Positions 17,867-27,504 of a DNA stretch of 64,000 nt are shown piece after piece. The notes beneath the pieces were generated by a model. The model worked only from the letters and a program-made list of their open reading frames with translations. It searched no databases and was not told the DNA's origin. Source of the stretch: Rhodobacteraceae bacterium M382 (GTDB taxonomy: Bacteria > Pseudomonadota > Alphaproteobacteria > Rhodobacterales > Rhodobacteraceae). The stretch is taken from positions 124,001-188,000 of the forward strand of contig CP081098.1 of assembly GCA_025141015.1 (NCBI GenBank), read 5' to 3'. The stretch's first letter is position 1, and every line of letters begins with the position of its first letter. Both the position numbers and the translations under genes were made by a program.

Positions 17867-19218
17867 GCAGCAGCTTTTATTGCAGTCACCACAATATCCA
17901 GTGCCCGATCCAAATCAGCACGCGAGATGGTTAATGGCGGAGACAACGTCAATACACACCCTTGGCTGATCTTGAAACTCAAACCAGCGTCGAGACAGGC
18001 ATAATATATCTGTTCTGCCCGCGCATTCCCGGGGGTCTTGTCGGCCCGATCTTCAACAATTTCGACACCGAACATCAGACCACGACCGCGAATGTCACCA
18101 ACGATCTCGACATCACCCAGCCGGTTCTGAAGCTGATCCATCGCATATAGGCCCAATTCGGCCGAACGTTCGACCAAACCTTCTTCTTCGATGATCTGGA
18201 TCGTGGTCAATGCCGCCCGCGATGTCACCGGATTCTTTTCGTGGGTGTAATGCCCAATGGCGAAATCACCGCACACATCCAGGTCAGCCCGCGCCACACA
18301 GGCAGCGATCGGCAAGATGCCCCCGCCCAATGCCTTGCCCAGCGTCACGATGTCCGGAATAATTTCATCATGCTCAAATGCGAACATCCGACCCGTCTTG
18401 CCCAACCCGGTCGGGATCTCGTCCATGATCAGCAAAGCACCGCGCCGATTACAGGCTTCGCGCACGGCCTTCCAGAACCCCGGAGGCGGCACATAGGGAA
18501 CCGCGCGCATTGGCTCTGCGATAACGGCTGCCACGTCGCCCTCGCGCTCCAGCACAAAATCCACCATCTTGGCGCAGGCCAATCCACACGTATCCGGACC
18601 GGCGTGATTATAGGGGCACCGATAGCAGGCAAAAGGCGCAACATGCTCGGTTCCCGGCAACAATGGTCCGGCAATATGGCTGCGGAACGTTGCTTCGCCG
18701 CCGACGCTGGCCGCGCCCATGCCAGCACCGTGAAAGGAATCCCAGAAGGAAATCGTCTTGAACCGGCCCGTCGCAGCACGGGCTATTTTCAGAGCGACCT
18801 CATTGGCGTCCGACCCGCCGGTGGTAAACAAGACCTTGCCCAAATCCCCCGGCGCAATCTGTGCAAGCTTTTCTGCCAGTTCGACCGCTGGGTCATTGGT
18901 AAACCGGCGCGGAGCAAATGGCAGATCATCCAATTGCGCTTTGATGGCTGCCACCAGTTTCGGATGCCCATAGCCGATGTGATGCACAGAGTTCCCATGG
19001 AAATCCATGAACCGGCGCCCATCCATGTCCTCAATCCAGATGCCGTCTGCCTTGGCAATGGTACTGACACAGGGGCTGGACAGGCTTTGATGCAAAAATG
19101 CCGATGAATCCCGTTTCAACAGCGGCTCAGACCGGGGCCCGATGGATTTCTTTAGCCAGGTCCTCCGCGCATCGGACGTGTTGGACTCTCCTTCGGTGTG
19201 AACGATCTTGCTGGACAT
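17863..19218 (-). CDS. pbfA: PLP-dependent (R)-1-hydroxy-2-aminoethylphosphonate ammonia-lyase-like enzyme
   Basis: A 451-residue class III aminotransferase-fold protein. PLP Lys295 is in DIVTLGKALGGGILPIAA and the cofactor Asp266 in LLIMDEIPTG. A cysteine-rich stretch (CYRCPYNHAGPDTCGLAC, ~198-215) is unlike ordinary GabT. Proteins of this type beside phnW/phnY/phnA are known as PbfA, converting hydroxylated AEP to phosphonoacetaldehyde by ammonia elimination. Position after phnWAY supports this. A terminator separates it from phnY, so it may be partly independently expressed. An ordinary phosphonate aminotransferase is the alternative. Confidence 0.8.
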   Translation of the reverse strand: MSSKIVHTEGESNTSDARRTWLKKSIGPRSEPLLKRDSSAFLHQSLSSPCVSTIAKADGIWIEDMDGRRFMDFHGNSVHHIGYGHPKLVAAIKAQLDDLPFAPRRFTNDPAVELAEKLAQIAPGDLGKVLFTTGGSDANEVALKIARAATGRFKTISFWDSFHGAGMGAASVGGEATFRSHIAGPLLPGTEHVAPFACYRCPYNHAGPDTCGLACAKMVDFVLEREGDVAAVIAEPMRAVPYVPPPGFWKAVREACNRRGALLIMDEIPTGLGKTGRMFAFEHDEIIPDIVTLGKALGGGILPIAACVARADLDVCGDFAIGHYTHEKNPVTSRAALTTIQIIEEEGLVERSAELGLYAMDQLQNRLGDVEIVGDIRGRGLMFGVEIVEDRADKTPGNARAEQIYYACLDAGLSFKISQGCVLTLSPPLTISRADLDRALDIVVTAIKAAA

Positions 19219-19230
19219 GGGGCCTCGCTG

Positions 19231-19257
19231 AAAAAAGGGCGGCCCAAATGGGCCGCC
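19231..19257 (-). terminator. Intrinsic terminator between phnY and pbfA-like gene
   Basis: 8-bp stem GGCGGCCC / GGGCCGCC (19238-19245 with 19250-19257) with a 4-nt loop and six T's on the minus strand. It sits in the 58-bp gap between the phnY stop and the pbfA-like start and should reduce or stop transcription after phnY. Confidence 0.8.
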
Positions 19258-19276
19258 AGGGAGAACTTGGAAATGA

Positions 19277-20740
19277 TTAGTTAGGCCAGGGAAGCGAGTA
19301 AGTTTTGACGTTTGTGAAGAACTTCATGGCTTCTGTTACGCCTTCTTTCACTGCGTTTCCGCTGTCCTTGATACCTCCAAAGGGAGAGGTTTCGATGCGG
19401 TATCCGGGTTGTTCCCAGATGTTGCAGGTGCCCACATCCAAACCATTGATATAGGAAATCGCCCGGTTCAGATCATTGGTGCAGACACCGGATGACAGAC
19501 CGAATGCAGTTGAGTTCGAGATCTCCATGACCGCGGCGTCATCGTCGGGCACCCGCACGATTGGAATAATCGGGCCAAAGGTTTCTTCCATAACCAATTC
19601 GCTGCCGTGGGGCACCTTGTCGACCACAATCGGTGGCAGCAATGCGCCCTGGCGGCCAGGGTGGTACAAGATCTCGGCACCTTCTTCCTCGGCCATATAG
19701 ACCCGCTTTTCGAACAGCTCTGCTGCCTGGGCATGGATCACACAGCCCAGTTCGGTTTCCGGGTCCTGCGGGTCGCCAAATTTGATCTTCTTGGCCTTTT
19801 CCAGCACCAGGGGCACGAATTTGTCGGCCACGCTTTCCTGCACCAAAATCCGTTTGATCGCGGTACACCGCTGACCCGAATTTCCGGTCGCCCCGGCCAC
19901 GGCAATGGTCGCCGCCTTGTCCAGATCGGCGTCACTCAGGTCGTTGCAGATGATCAGCGGGTCATTTCCGCCCAGCTCCAGCGCCTGTCGGGTATAAGAC
20001 GCCTTTTCGGCGATCAGCTTGCCCACCGGCACACCACCGGTAAAGGTGATGATATCAATATTTTCATTGACGATCATCTCTTCGCCAATGTCCTGGGGCC
20101 AACCGGTGACAACCTGGAACATCTCGGGCGGCAGGCCTGCTTCGTAGAGGATATCGGCCAGCGCCAGCGCCGTCAGCGGCGTCAACTCGGTCGGCTTGCA
20201 GACCATGCAATTGTTGGTGGCAATCGACGGGGCGATCTTGTGGCTGACCATGTTCAGCGGATGGTTGAACGGGGTGATCGCTGAGATCGCCTTGACCGGT
20301 TCGCGCTTGGTAAAGATTTTGCGCTCTTTGCCGTTGTGGGTCAGGTCGCAGGAAAAAATCTCGCCATCGTCGTTCAACGCCTGGGCGGCGGCGAACTGGT
20401 AAACATCCTGAGCGCGCTTGGTTTCATAAATCGCGTGCTGGTGGCAAATGCCCAGTTCCAGCGTCAGCCATTTGGCCAGGTATTCGCGTTTTTCGCCGAT
20501 CAGCTCACCTGCACGCTGCAGGATCTGTGATCGCTCATAGCGCGACAGTTTGGATTTGTAATTGGCCGCGATTTCAAACGCCTTACGCGCGTGTTCGGCC
20601 GTACCCGCAGGTACGGTGCCGATCACCTCGTCGGTATAGGGGTATTTCACCGGGACGACAGCGTCCGTAAAGACGATCTCGCCGCCGATGCGCATACCTT
20701 CGTTGCGGATTTCGTTTTGTGTCATGGGCTGGTCTTTCAT
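19277..20740 (-). CDS. phnY: Phosphonoacetaldehyde dehydrogenase
   Basis: A 487-residue aldehyde dehydrogenase converting phosphonoacetaldehyde to phosphonoacetate with NAD. Catalytic Glu255 (ALELGGND) and Cys292 ([12 protein letters not shown]) are visible, with [12 protein letters not shown] in place of the usual PWNFP. It lies between phnA and the pbfA-like gene in the phnW-phnA-phnY order known from AEP degraders. The ATG overlaps the phnA stop (TGATG); a second in-frame ATG lies 15 bases downstream. The dedicated context makes this assignment strong. Confidence 0.93.
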   Translation of the reverse strand: MKDQPMTQNEIRNEGMRIGGEIVFTDAVVPVKYPYTDEVIGTVPAGTAEHARKAFEIAANYKSKLSRYERSQILQRAGELIGEKREYLAKWLTLELGICHQHAIYETKRAQDVYQFAAAQALNDDGEIFSCDLTHNGKERKIFTKREPVKAISAITPFNHPLNMVSHKIAPSIATNNCMVCKPTELTPLTALALADILYEAGLPPEMFQVVTGWPQDIGEEMIVNENIDIITFTGGVPVGKLIAEKASYTRQALELGGNDPLIICNDLSDADLDKAATIAVAGATGNSGQRCTAIKRILVQESVADKFVPLVLEKAKKIKFGDPQDPETELGCVIHAQAAELFEKRVYMAEEEGAEILYHPGRQGALLPPIVVDKVPHGSELVMEETFGPIIPIVRVPDDDAAVMEISNSTAFGLSSGVCTNDLNRAISYINGLDVGTCNIWEQPGYRIETSPFGGIKDSGNAVKEGVTEAMKFFTNVKTYSLPWPN

Positions 20741-21984
20741 CAGAGGGCCGCCGCCTGGGTGGCGTAAAAGAACGCATCAAAGTTGCGCAGAACCGGTTGC
20801 TCTGGCAAGGGCAGAACCCGATTGCAGATAAACGGAACTTCCTGTTCGGTGAGCCCGCCATGGCTGCGCAGCGGTTCCTTGAGCGCCGCCAGATCGTGAC
20901 GATGTTCGGATGTGCCGATGCAGATGTTTTCGCCTGACACCATCACGATGTCTCCAATCCGGTCGCTGGGCAGTTCAAACCGGGCCACGGCCTGGGCGTT
21001 GGTCAACACATGAGTGATCCCGTCAATCGCCAGCAAACGGTCCATGATGTCTGCCTGATCAGCCCCTTCGGGCAGATAGCAGGTGGCAAAGGAGCCCAGC
21101 GCGCCATGGTGCACCACATAAGGGTCAGTAATCGGCAGGATCACCCGCGCCGCGCCTTCGCCCAGCCAGTCATCCATCAAGTCCTGCGCATAGATCACCG
21201 CGGGGCTGCCATCGGCCAGATGCTTGGGCTTCATACCGTGGTCTGCCGTCACCACAATGGCCGCACCCAATTCATCCAGTTCACCCAGATAGCGGTCGAA
21301 CATTTCGTAGAAGTCCAACGCGCCTTGCTGTTCGGGGGCGAATTTGTGCTGGATGTAATCAGTAGTCGACAGGTACATCACGTCCGGTTTGAAATCTCGC
21401 AGCAGCTTGACGCCCGCTGCAAAGACAAACTCGCTCAACTCCGCGGAATAGACTTCGGGAACCTCCATACCCAGCCACTCACTGGCATTGTCGATGCCGT
21501 GTTCTGCCTTGGTGGTTTCGCCCGAACGCTCTGATGAAAACGCCACGGCGCGGTCTTCGTCAAACTTCAGACCTGCGCCCAACAACGCGCGCAGCTTGTC
21601 CTTGGCCGTGACCATCGCCACCCGGGCACCTGCTTCGTAGAATTTGGAGAACAGCGTCGGGGCCCGCAAGAACCGCACATCGTTCATCATGACTTCTTCG
21701 CCAGTGTCCGGGTCAATCAGATAATTGCCGCAAATCCCGTGTACGACTGGTGGACGTCCGGTTGCGATCGACAGGTTGTTGGGGTTGGTAAACGACGGGA
21801 TCACCGAATGCGCCAAACGATCGGTGCCGTCGGCCCGCATCCGTTTAAGGTTCGGCATCAGGCCTTTTGCAATCGCCACTTCGAGGTATTCGGGTTCGCA
21901 GCCGTCCAGGCAGATCGCAATCGCGCAAACCTTGGGCACATCATAGGCCCGACCATTTGCTACAACAGGGGATGATATAGTCAT
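20740..21984 (-). CDS. phnA: Phosphonoacetate hydrolase
   Basis: A 414-residue zinc enzyme of the alkaline phosphatase superfamily that cleaves the C-P bond of phosphonoacetate to acetate and phosphate. Visible site elements: metal Asp in [11 protein letters not shown], nucleophile Thr in [17 protein letters not shown], the DYIQHKF stretch, [11 protein letters not shown], and [11 protein letters not shown] chose the ATG at 21984 ([11 protein letters not shown]) with AGAGGAAC upstream; the longer frame starts inside the phnW gene's end. Together with phnW and phnY it completes the oxidative AEP route. Confidence 0.94.
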   Translation of the reverse strand: MTISSPVVANGRAYDVPKVCAIAICLDGCEPEYLEVAIAKGLMPNLKRMRADGTDRLAHSVIPSFTNPNNLSIATGRPPVVHGICGNYLIDPDTGEEVMMNDVRFLRAPTLFSKFYEAGARVAMVTAKDKLRALLGAGLKFDEDRAVAFSSERSGETTKAEHGIDNASEWLGMEVPEVYSAELSEFVFAAGVKLLRDFKPDVMYLSTTDYIQHKFAPEQQGALDFYEMFDRYLGELDELGAAIVVTADHGMKPKHLADGSPAVIYAQDLMDDWLGEGAARVILPITDPYVVHHGALGSFATCYLPEGADQADIMDRLLAIDGITHVLTNAQAVARFELPSDRIGDIVMVSGENICIGTSEHRHDLAALKEPLRSHGGLTEQEVPFICNRVLPLPEQPVLRNFDAFFYATQAAAL

Positions 21985-22006
21985 GAAAGTAGTTCCTCTT
22001 ATGATC

Positions 22007-23194
22007 TCAGACGGCCAGCTTGGCGCGTTCTTGAAGTGCAATGGCCGGGGGAGCGGCGCTGGTCACACCCATCTCGTCCAACGTTTCCTTGGCGGCGGCT
22101 ACGACCTGCCGCATAACGTGTTCGTCCATCTGACCGATACACCCAACGCGGAAACTGTCCACAACCGTCAGCTTGCCGGGGTAGATGATGAAACCCTTGT
22201 CCTTCATCAACTCATAGAACCGGTCAAAGACGAATTTGGCATCGTCCGGGCAAAAGAATGTAACAATGATCGGAGACAACCAGCGATCCTTGAGCAGGGT
22301 TTCAAATCCCAATTCGCGCATACCATCGACCATGACATCGCGATTACGGGTATAGCGCGCCCCACGTCCGGCCACGCCGCCTTCGTCTTTGTGGGCCCGT
22401 AGCGCGACCAGAAAGGCCGCAACCACATGAGTCGGTGGCGTGAACCGCCACTGGCCGGTCTTGTTCATATGCGCCCACTGCGCATGAACATCCAGGCTCA
22501 GCGAATGACTGTTGCCCTTGGCCGCCTCCAGTTCGCTCTTGCGGGCGATGATGAAGCCAAACCCCGGAACACCTTCGATGCATTTGTTGGCCGACGACAC
22601 CATGGCCTCATAGCGAATATCCGCGACTTTCAACTCGATCGCGCCAAAGGCCGACATCGAGTCGATCAGAAGTTTGCGCCCTGCAGCATAGGTGGCCTCG
22701 GAAATCTCCTCGACCGGATTCAGAATACCTGAACTGGTTTCGCAGTGAATCGCGACCACATGGGTGATGTCCGGATCATCGGCCAGGATCTGCGCAACCT
22801 CGTCGCCGCGGGGGGGAAGGTAATCCCCCTTGTCCAACACCACATGCGCCCGCCCGAGATATTCCAGCGTCTGGGCCGACCGCATCCCATAGGCACCATT
22901 GGCCAAAACCAAAGCCTTGCCATCACGCGGAATAAAGGATGCCAGCATCGCTTCGACAGAGAATGACCCGCTGCCCTGCATCGGCACACAGTCAAAGTCG
23001 GCAGACCCATCGCCCAACAATGACAGCAGGCTGGTTCGCAGTTCGCGCGTCATGGCGCGAAAGTCTTCGTCCCAGCTGCCCCAATCACGCAGCATGGCTT
23101 CTTTGACCGCATAGGATGTTGTCAAAGGGCCAGGCGTCAGCAGATAGGGTTCCCCCAGTTTTGGCCGTTCAAGTCCGGTTTCAGGAGCGGTCAT
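22007..23194 (-). CDS. phnW: 2-aminoethylphosphonate--pyruvate transaminase
   Basis: A 395-residue class V aminotransferase that transfers the amine of AEP to pyruvate, giving phosphonoacetaldehyde and alanine. It begins with YLLTPGPLTTSYAVKEAML, has Asp178 (LLIDSMSAFG) and PLP Lys204 (SSANKCIEGVPGFGF). It is the first gene of phnW-phnA-phnY and is divergent from a LysR regulator. The C-terminal ~25 residues (TSAAPPAIALQERAKLAV) extend beyond the compact fold. Identity secure. Confidence 0.95.
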   Translation of the reverse strand: MTAPETGLERPKLGEPYLLTPGPLTTSYAVKEAMLRDWGSWDEDFRAMTRELRTSLLSLLGDGSADFDCVPMQGSGSFSVEAMLASFIPRDGKALVLANGAYGMRSAQTLEYLGRAHVVLDKGDYLPPRGDEVAQILADDPDITHVVAIHCETSSGILNPVEEISEATYAAGRKLLIDSMSAFGAIELKVADIRYEAMVSSANKCIEGVPGFGFIIARKSELEAAKGNSHSLSLDVHAQWAHMNKTGQWRFTPPTHVVAAFLVALRAHKDEGGVAGRGARYTRNRDVMVDGMRELGFETLLKDRWLSPIIVTFFCPDDAKFVFDRFYELMKDKGFIIYPGKLTVVDSFRVGCIGQMDEHVMRQVVAAAKETLDEMGVTSAAPPAIALQERAKLAV

Positions 23195-23310
23195 TTTTCA
23201 TCTCCGATATGATCTTTCAAGAACACCATTGCAGCAACATCTTCTATATGTGAAATTGCAATTAACAATCGTTGCATAGGTTCAGCCTATACAAAAATCA
23301 GGAGCGATTC
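23195..23310. promoter_or_regulatory. phnW / lysR divergent promoter with palindromic ATAGG-N5-CCTAT
   Basis: 116-bp divergent spacer. It contains ATAGGTTCAGCCTAT at 23276-23290, a perfect interrupted palindrome that fits the T-N11-A form of LysR-type sites. The segment AGCCTATACAAAA (23284-23296) is nearly repeated upstream of the AEP-binding protein gene at 28657-28669. Confidence 0.5.
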
Positions 23311-24201
23311 ATGCGCCACAGCCAATTGGTTGCATTCCACTATGTTGCCTTGTTGGGCGGGTTTTCACGAGCAGCGGAAAAGCTGTACCTGACCCAACCT
23401 GCGATATCGGAGCAGGTCAAAAAATTGGAACAGGACCACGACACCCTGTTGTTCTTTCGTGAACGCAAAAGGGTTCGGCTGACCAACGAGGGAGAAGCGC
23501 TTTTCCGTCTGACCAAACAGTATTTCGAAATCGAACAGCAGATGGGCGAATACCTGTCATCTACCAGCGCAGCCGTCGCAGGAGAGTTGCGGATCATCGC
23601 AGATTCTGCCTACCACATTACCTTTTTCCTGGGAAAGTTCCGAAAACGATATCCGAACATCACTGTTATTCTACGAACCGGAAACACAGAAGAAGTCCTC
23701 GAAGCGTTGCGCACCTACAATGCCGAAATCGGGATCATCGGCAGCCCGTCCCCGGGCAAGGACATGGATACTTTGAAATTGGGAACTTCGGAAATCATTG
23801 CATTTGCCGCCCGCGGGTTTCTATTGCCATCAAAGCAATCCCTTTCGCTGGCCGAATTGGCAAAGCAGCCGCTCATTTTTCGCGAAACAGGCTCTAAAAC
23901 GCGTCAAAAGCTGGAAGACGAGGCACGAAACCAGGGCATCACGCTTTTGCCTGCCATCGTTGCAGAAGGACGCGAAACTGTGCGCGAGGTGGTGGCATCC
24001 GGTGCGGGGATCGGGTTTGTGTCACAGGCTGAATACGTCAAGGACGACCGGCTGACCCAAATCAAACTGTGCGATACCAATATCCAGATGAGCGAAACCA
24101 TCGTTCACCTTGGGCAACGACGCGATGTCCGGGTTATTAGAGCATTCATGGAATTTGCTCGAACCGCGCAGGCCGAAAAGGAAAAACACGCCGACGGATA
24201 G
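23311..24201 (+). CDS. LysR-family regulator of the AEP locus
   Basis: A 296-residue LysR-type protein: N-terminal winged helix-turn-helix (residues 1-60, HYVALLGGFSRAAEKLYLTQPAISEQVKKLEQ) and a C-terminal periplasmic-binding-protein-like effector domain. The ATG at 23311 follows TCAGGAG; an in-frame upstream ATG lies in the operator region and is unlikely. It is divergent from phnW, a known arrangement for LysR activators of AEP genes. The ligand may be AEP or a pathway intermediate. The 3' end contains a hairpin that probably terminates the opposing transporter operon. Confidence 0.9.
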   Translation: MRHSQLVAFHYVALLGGFSRAAEKLYLTQPAISEQVKKLEQDHDTLLFFRERKRVRLTNEGEALFRLTKQYFEIEQQMGEYLSSTSAAVAGELRIIADSAYHITFFLGKFRKRYPNITVILRTGNTEEVLEALRTYNAEIGIIGSPSPGKDMDTLKLGTSEIIAFAARGFLLPSKQSLSLAELAKQPLIFRETGSKTRQKLEDEARNQGITLLPAIVAEGRETVREVVASGAGIGFVSQAEYVKDDRLTQIKLCDTNIQMSETIVHLGQRRDVRVIRAFMEFARTAQAEKEKHADG

Positions 24202-24210
24202 GTCGGCGTG
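24182..24210 (-). terminator. Intrinsic terminator of the AEP transporter operon
   Basis: 9-bp stem CACGCCGAC / GTCGGCGTG (24187-24195 with 24202-24210), followed on the minus strand by TTTTTCCTTTTC. It lies 26 bases beyond the permease stop. The stem includes the last codons and stop of the convergent lysR gene. Confidence 0.8.
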
Positions 24211-24235
24211 CCTGTTGTCTCTCCCAGAACGCGCG

Positions 24236-26257
24236 TCAGCGGGTGCGCCAGGCCTGGGTTCGGGTCAAAACACCCTTGGACACCAGAAGGTGTATGATCC
24301 GCGCCGCCGCGTTGGTGTAAAAGATCATCATCCCCATCGCTGCCGCAGGTGCGATGTCCCCGGCGTCATCCATGTTCAGAACCGCAATCGACGCCAATGA
24401 TGTCTTGGGGGAATACAGGAATACAACCGCAGACACCGTCGTCATCGCATTGACGAACAGATAGATCGAAATATCCAGAACCGAGGGCAAACACACCGGT
24501 ACCGTCACCCGAGTGAAAAGCTTCATTGTGGGTTGCTTCAGCGACGCCGACACCGATTCAAATTCCCGATCCATCTGTTTGAGCGCAGTCACTGCCGTCA
24601 GGTGGGAAACCGTATAAAAATGCGTCACCGAACAGATCACCAGGATTGCCATGGTGCCATAGATCCCGTTCAGCGGATTCGATGGGTTGTTGAAGAAAAA
24701 GATGTAGGCGAGCCCAAGAACCATTCCAGGGATAGCCATCGGCAGCATTGCAAACATCTGAAACAACGCCCGGCCCAGCTTGAACCCGTTCGATTTTTCG
24801 ACCAGGTAGGCCCCAAAGAACACAATTGCGGTGCCAGCCACGGCCGTCAAAAGACCCAGCTTGATCGAATTGTAATACGATCCCCAGCCACCGCCATCCA
24901 TCTTGTCGAACTGATAATTGTTCAGGCTCAAACTCAGGTCATAAGGCCAGAATTTGATCAGCGCCGCGAATTGGCAGACCGCCAGGATTCCGACAATGAA
25001 CACCGCGACCAATGTGCAATAGGCCAGAGACAAGCGGTCGACACGTTCATTGGGCTGCGGCTGATACGGAACCGAACGCGCCGACAACAATGCCACCTGC
25101 TTGGACTGGACCAGACGGTCGATGCCAAAGGCCAGGATCGCCGGAACCACCAAGACCACAGACACCACAGCCCCCATTTCAAAATTCTGCTGACCGATGA
25201 CCTGTTTGTAGATATCCACCGCGAGCACGTTGAATTGGCCTCCGATCACTTTGGGCAGGCCAAAATCGGTGATCACCAGATTGAACACCACAAACGCCGC
25301 AGAAATCAGACCATAGCGCGCCCCGGGAATGGTCACAGTCCAGAAGGTCCGCCAAGGTGACGCGCGTAGGCTGGTGGCCGCTTCGTACAGCCGGGCATCC
25401 GAAATCGCCAAGGCCGTTGAAATGATCATGAAGGCATGGGGAAAGGTAAAGAACACCGATCCAATCACGATCCCGATCGGGCCATAGATACTGGCCCCAA
25501 ACAACAGCTCCTTGATCATGCCCTGATTGCCGAAAAGATACACCAATGCGATTCCGGGCAACAATGACGGCACCAGAATCGGGGCCATGGCAATCAATCG
25601 AAACACGCCTTTGTAACGCATACAGCTTCGGTTCAACGAATAGGCAAACCAGAATGCCAACGTCACGGTCACAATCGTGCTGATGACCGCGATCCACAGC
25701 GAATTCTTGATCGAGTTGAACAGCGCAGGTGTCGAGAAGTAATTGACAAAGTTGTCGACGCCCGTCGCCTTGACCGGGCGCAATTGAACCCTGCGGAAAG
25801 TATTGGAATCCAGTGTCACCCATTCCAGGTCATTGTGCAGCTTGGATCCAACCAGAAAGCGCCCGCCAGCAGCTGTGTTGCGCACCATATACATAACTGG
25901 GCTGCGAAAGCTGAAATCCGGGAAGAATTTTGTTACCGGCAGCCGCCCGTCCGATCCGGTACTAAGCTCCAGGTCCTCGTAAGCGCCCGTTTCGCGGTTC
26001 AGCTGTGCGCCAGTCAGGATCGTACCATCGAACACGCCATCTTCATCGCTGACCTGAAATTCATACTGTGACAGTTCCATCCGATAGGTCGAAAACGATT
26101 TTGACAGCATCGCATACAATGGAAAGGCAAGGGTGATGACCAGATAAAGGGCGATCACCATCATGCCCCCGCGCATCATGATGTCATCGCGGCTCAGCTT
26201 GCCCTTGACCACCGGTCCTTCGGGGAGCTTGTTTGACGTGCTAGACAGTACAGACAT
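24236..26257 (-). CDS. AEP-type ABC transporter permease, two-domain fusion
   Basis: A 673-residue inner-membrane protein with two BPD-type permease domains. The first EAA-like loop is YEAATSLRASPWRTFWTVTIPGARYG (~295-320), the second FESVSASLKQPTMKLFTRVTVPVC (~565-590). Between the first helix (~30-52) and the rest is a ~110-residue soluble, probably periplasmic insertion (about 55-165). Fused permeases of the putative AEP importer group (PhnSTU-like) are of this type, usually shorter. It overlaps the ATPase gene by one base. Membership in an AEP importer rests on the neighbourhood. Confidence 0.85.
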   Translation of the reverse strand: MSVLSSTSNKLPEGPVVKGKLSRDDIMMRGGMMVIALYLVITLAFPLYAMLSKSFSTYRMELSQYEFQVSDEDGVFDGTILTGAQLNRETGAYEDLELSTGSDGRLPVTKFFPDFSFRSPVMYMVRNTAAGGRFLVGSKLHNDLEWVTLDSNTFRRVQLRPVKATGVDNFVNYFSTPALFNSIKNSLWIAVISTIVTVTLAFWFAYSLNRSCMRYKGVFRLIAMAPILVPSLLPGIALVYLFGNQGMIKELLFGASIYGPIGIVIGSVFFTFPHAFMIISTALAISDARLYEAATSLRASPWRTFWTVTIPGARYGLISAAFVVFNLVITDFGLPKVIGGQFNVLAVDIYKQVIGQQNFEMGAVVSVVLVVPAILAFGIDRLVQSKQVALLSARSVPYQPQPNERVDRLSLAYCTLVAVFIVGILAVCQFAALIKFWPYDLSLSLNNYQFDKMDGGGWGSYYNSIKLGLLTAVAGTAIVFFGAYLVEKSNGFKLGRALFQMFAMLPMAIPGMVLGLAYIFFFNNPSNPLNGIYGTMAILVICSVTHFYTVSHLTAVTALKQMDREFESVSASLKQPTMKLFTRVTVPVCLPSVLDISIYLFVNAMTTVSAVVFLYSPKTSLASIAVLNMDDAGDIAPAAAMGMMIFYTNAAARIIHLLVSKGVLTRTQAWRTR

Positions 26258-27369
26258 CAGCTTGCCTCCGGTCGCTCGAACGCCATCAGGCGGTCGATTG
26301 GCAGTTCAATGGACATCTGTTTGCCTTCTTCCAATCCCAGACGTCGAATTGCATTGATCGAAAAATCCGCGATCAGTTCAGATCGACCAAACCGTTCATT
26401 CTGCAATCGACAGCGCCAGAACGAGCCCAGGAATTCCATTTCGTGCAGCAAAACATCGATGCAGTTCCGGTTCGGATCATCCGAGACATACCCCTCTTGG
26501 TGCGGGATGACGTCTTCGGGACGGATGGCCGCCACAACCGGCGTCCCGTCCCCGAATGCATGTTCGTGACACGCAAAGGTTTTTTCCCCGACACTGAGGC
26601 GCCCGCCTTTGGTCACCATGGATTCAATCTGATTCATTTCACCGATGAAATCTGCAACGAACAGATTGGCGGGTTCGCGGTATATTTCCGTGGGAGAGCC
26701 GACCTGTTCGATCACCCCATGGTTCATCACCACGATCCGATCCGCCATTGCCAACGCTTCTTCCTGATCGTGGGTCACCATGACTGTGGTTACACCCAAT
26801 TTGCGTTGCAACTCTTTGATTTCATGCCGCAGATGCACGCGCACCTTGGCGTCCAGTGCAGACAAAGGTTCATCCAACAGCAGAAGACCGGGATTGGTGG
26901 CAATCGCACGGGCCAGAGCGATCCGCTGTTGTTGCCCACCCGATAGCTGTGCAGGGTATTTGCGGCCCTGATCCGGCAGGCCTACCAATTCCAACAGCTC
27001 GCTGACGCGTACCGCGATCTCCGATTTTCCGCGGCCGGTATTTTCCAATCCGAACGCAATGTTCTTTTCAATAGTCAGGTTTGGGAACAGGGCATAAGAC
27101 TGGAACACAATGCCAAAATCCCGTTCCGAAGGGGGCAGGTTCGACACGTCCTTGCCATCTTGCATCACCGTGCCTTTGGTCTGCAGATCCAGACCGGCAA
27201 TGGCCCGCAACAATGTGGTCTTGCCACAACCCGACGGGCCAAGAAAGCAGACAAACTCGCCTTCGTTGATGTCCAGGGAAATGTCCTTGAGAGCCAGGAA
27301 ATCACCGAATGCTTTCCATAGGTTCTCGATACTTAGGTAAAGGTCGCCAGAAGCGTTTGCTTGTTTCAC
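26257..27369 (-). CDS. AEP-type ABC transporter ATP-binding protein
   Basis: A 370-residue ABC ATPase energising the fused permease. Walker A GPSGCGKTT (~45-53), signature LSGGQQQRIALARA (~143-156), Walker B LLLLDEPLSALDA, H-loop VMVTHDQEEAL, and a C-terminal TOBE-like regulatory domain (~245-365). It is CUT1/polyamine-like in length. The operon order is binding protein, ATPase, permease on the minus strand. Confidence 0.92.
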   Translation of the reverse strand: MKQANASGDLYLSIENLWKAFGDFLALKDISLDINEGEFVCFLGPSGCGKTTLLRAIAGLDLQTKGTVMQDGKDVSNLPPSERDFGIVFQSYALFPNLTIEKNIAFGLENTGRGKSEIAVRVSELLELVGLPDQGRKYPAQLSGGQQQRIALARAIATNPGLLLLDEPLSALDAKVRVHLRHEIKELQRKLGVTTVMVTHDQEEALAMADRIVVMNHGVIEQVGSPTEIYREPANLFVADFIGEMNQIESMVTKGGRLSVGEKTFACHEHAFGDGTPVVAAIRPEDVIPHQEGYVSDDPNRNCIDVLLHEMEFLGSFWRCRLQNERFGRSELIADFSINAIRRLGLEEGKQMSIELPIDRLMAFERPEAS

Positions 27370-27470
27370 AGGGTCGGGTCCTTACGTCTTCGCGGTGCGC
27401 GCGTCGAAACGGGCCGGCAGGGCCGGGTTCGTTTGATTCAATCTGTTGGAGAGCATGGGCAAGCTGTAAG

Positions 27471-27496
27471 CGAAGGACGCAGATGCGCCCTTCGCC
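27471..27496 (-). terminator. Intercistronic hairpin after the AEP-binding protein gene
   Basis: Minus-strand stem of 11 bp (GCGAAGGGCGC / GCGTCCTTCGC, one G-U pair) with an ATCT loop, 8 bases beyond the stop of the binding protein gene. The following bases are not a clear T-tract. Such hairpins commonly stabilise the binding-protein message or partly terminate, giving excess binding protein over ATPase and permease. Confidence 0.65.
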
Positions 27497-27504
27497 TCCA
27501 AGAC

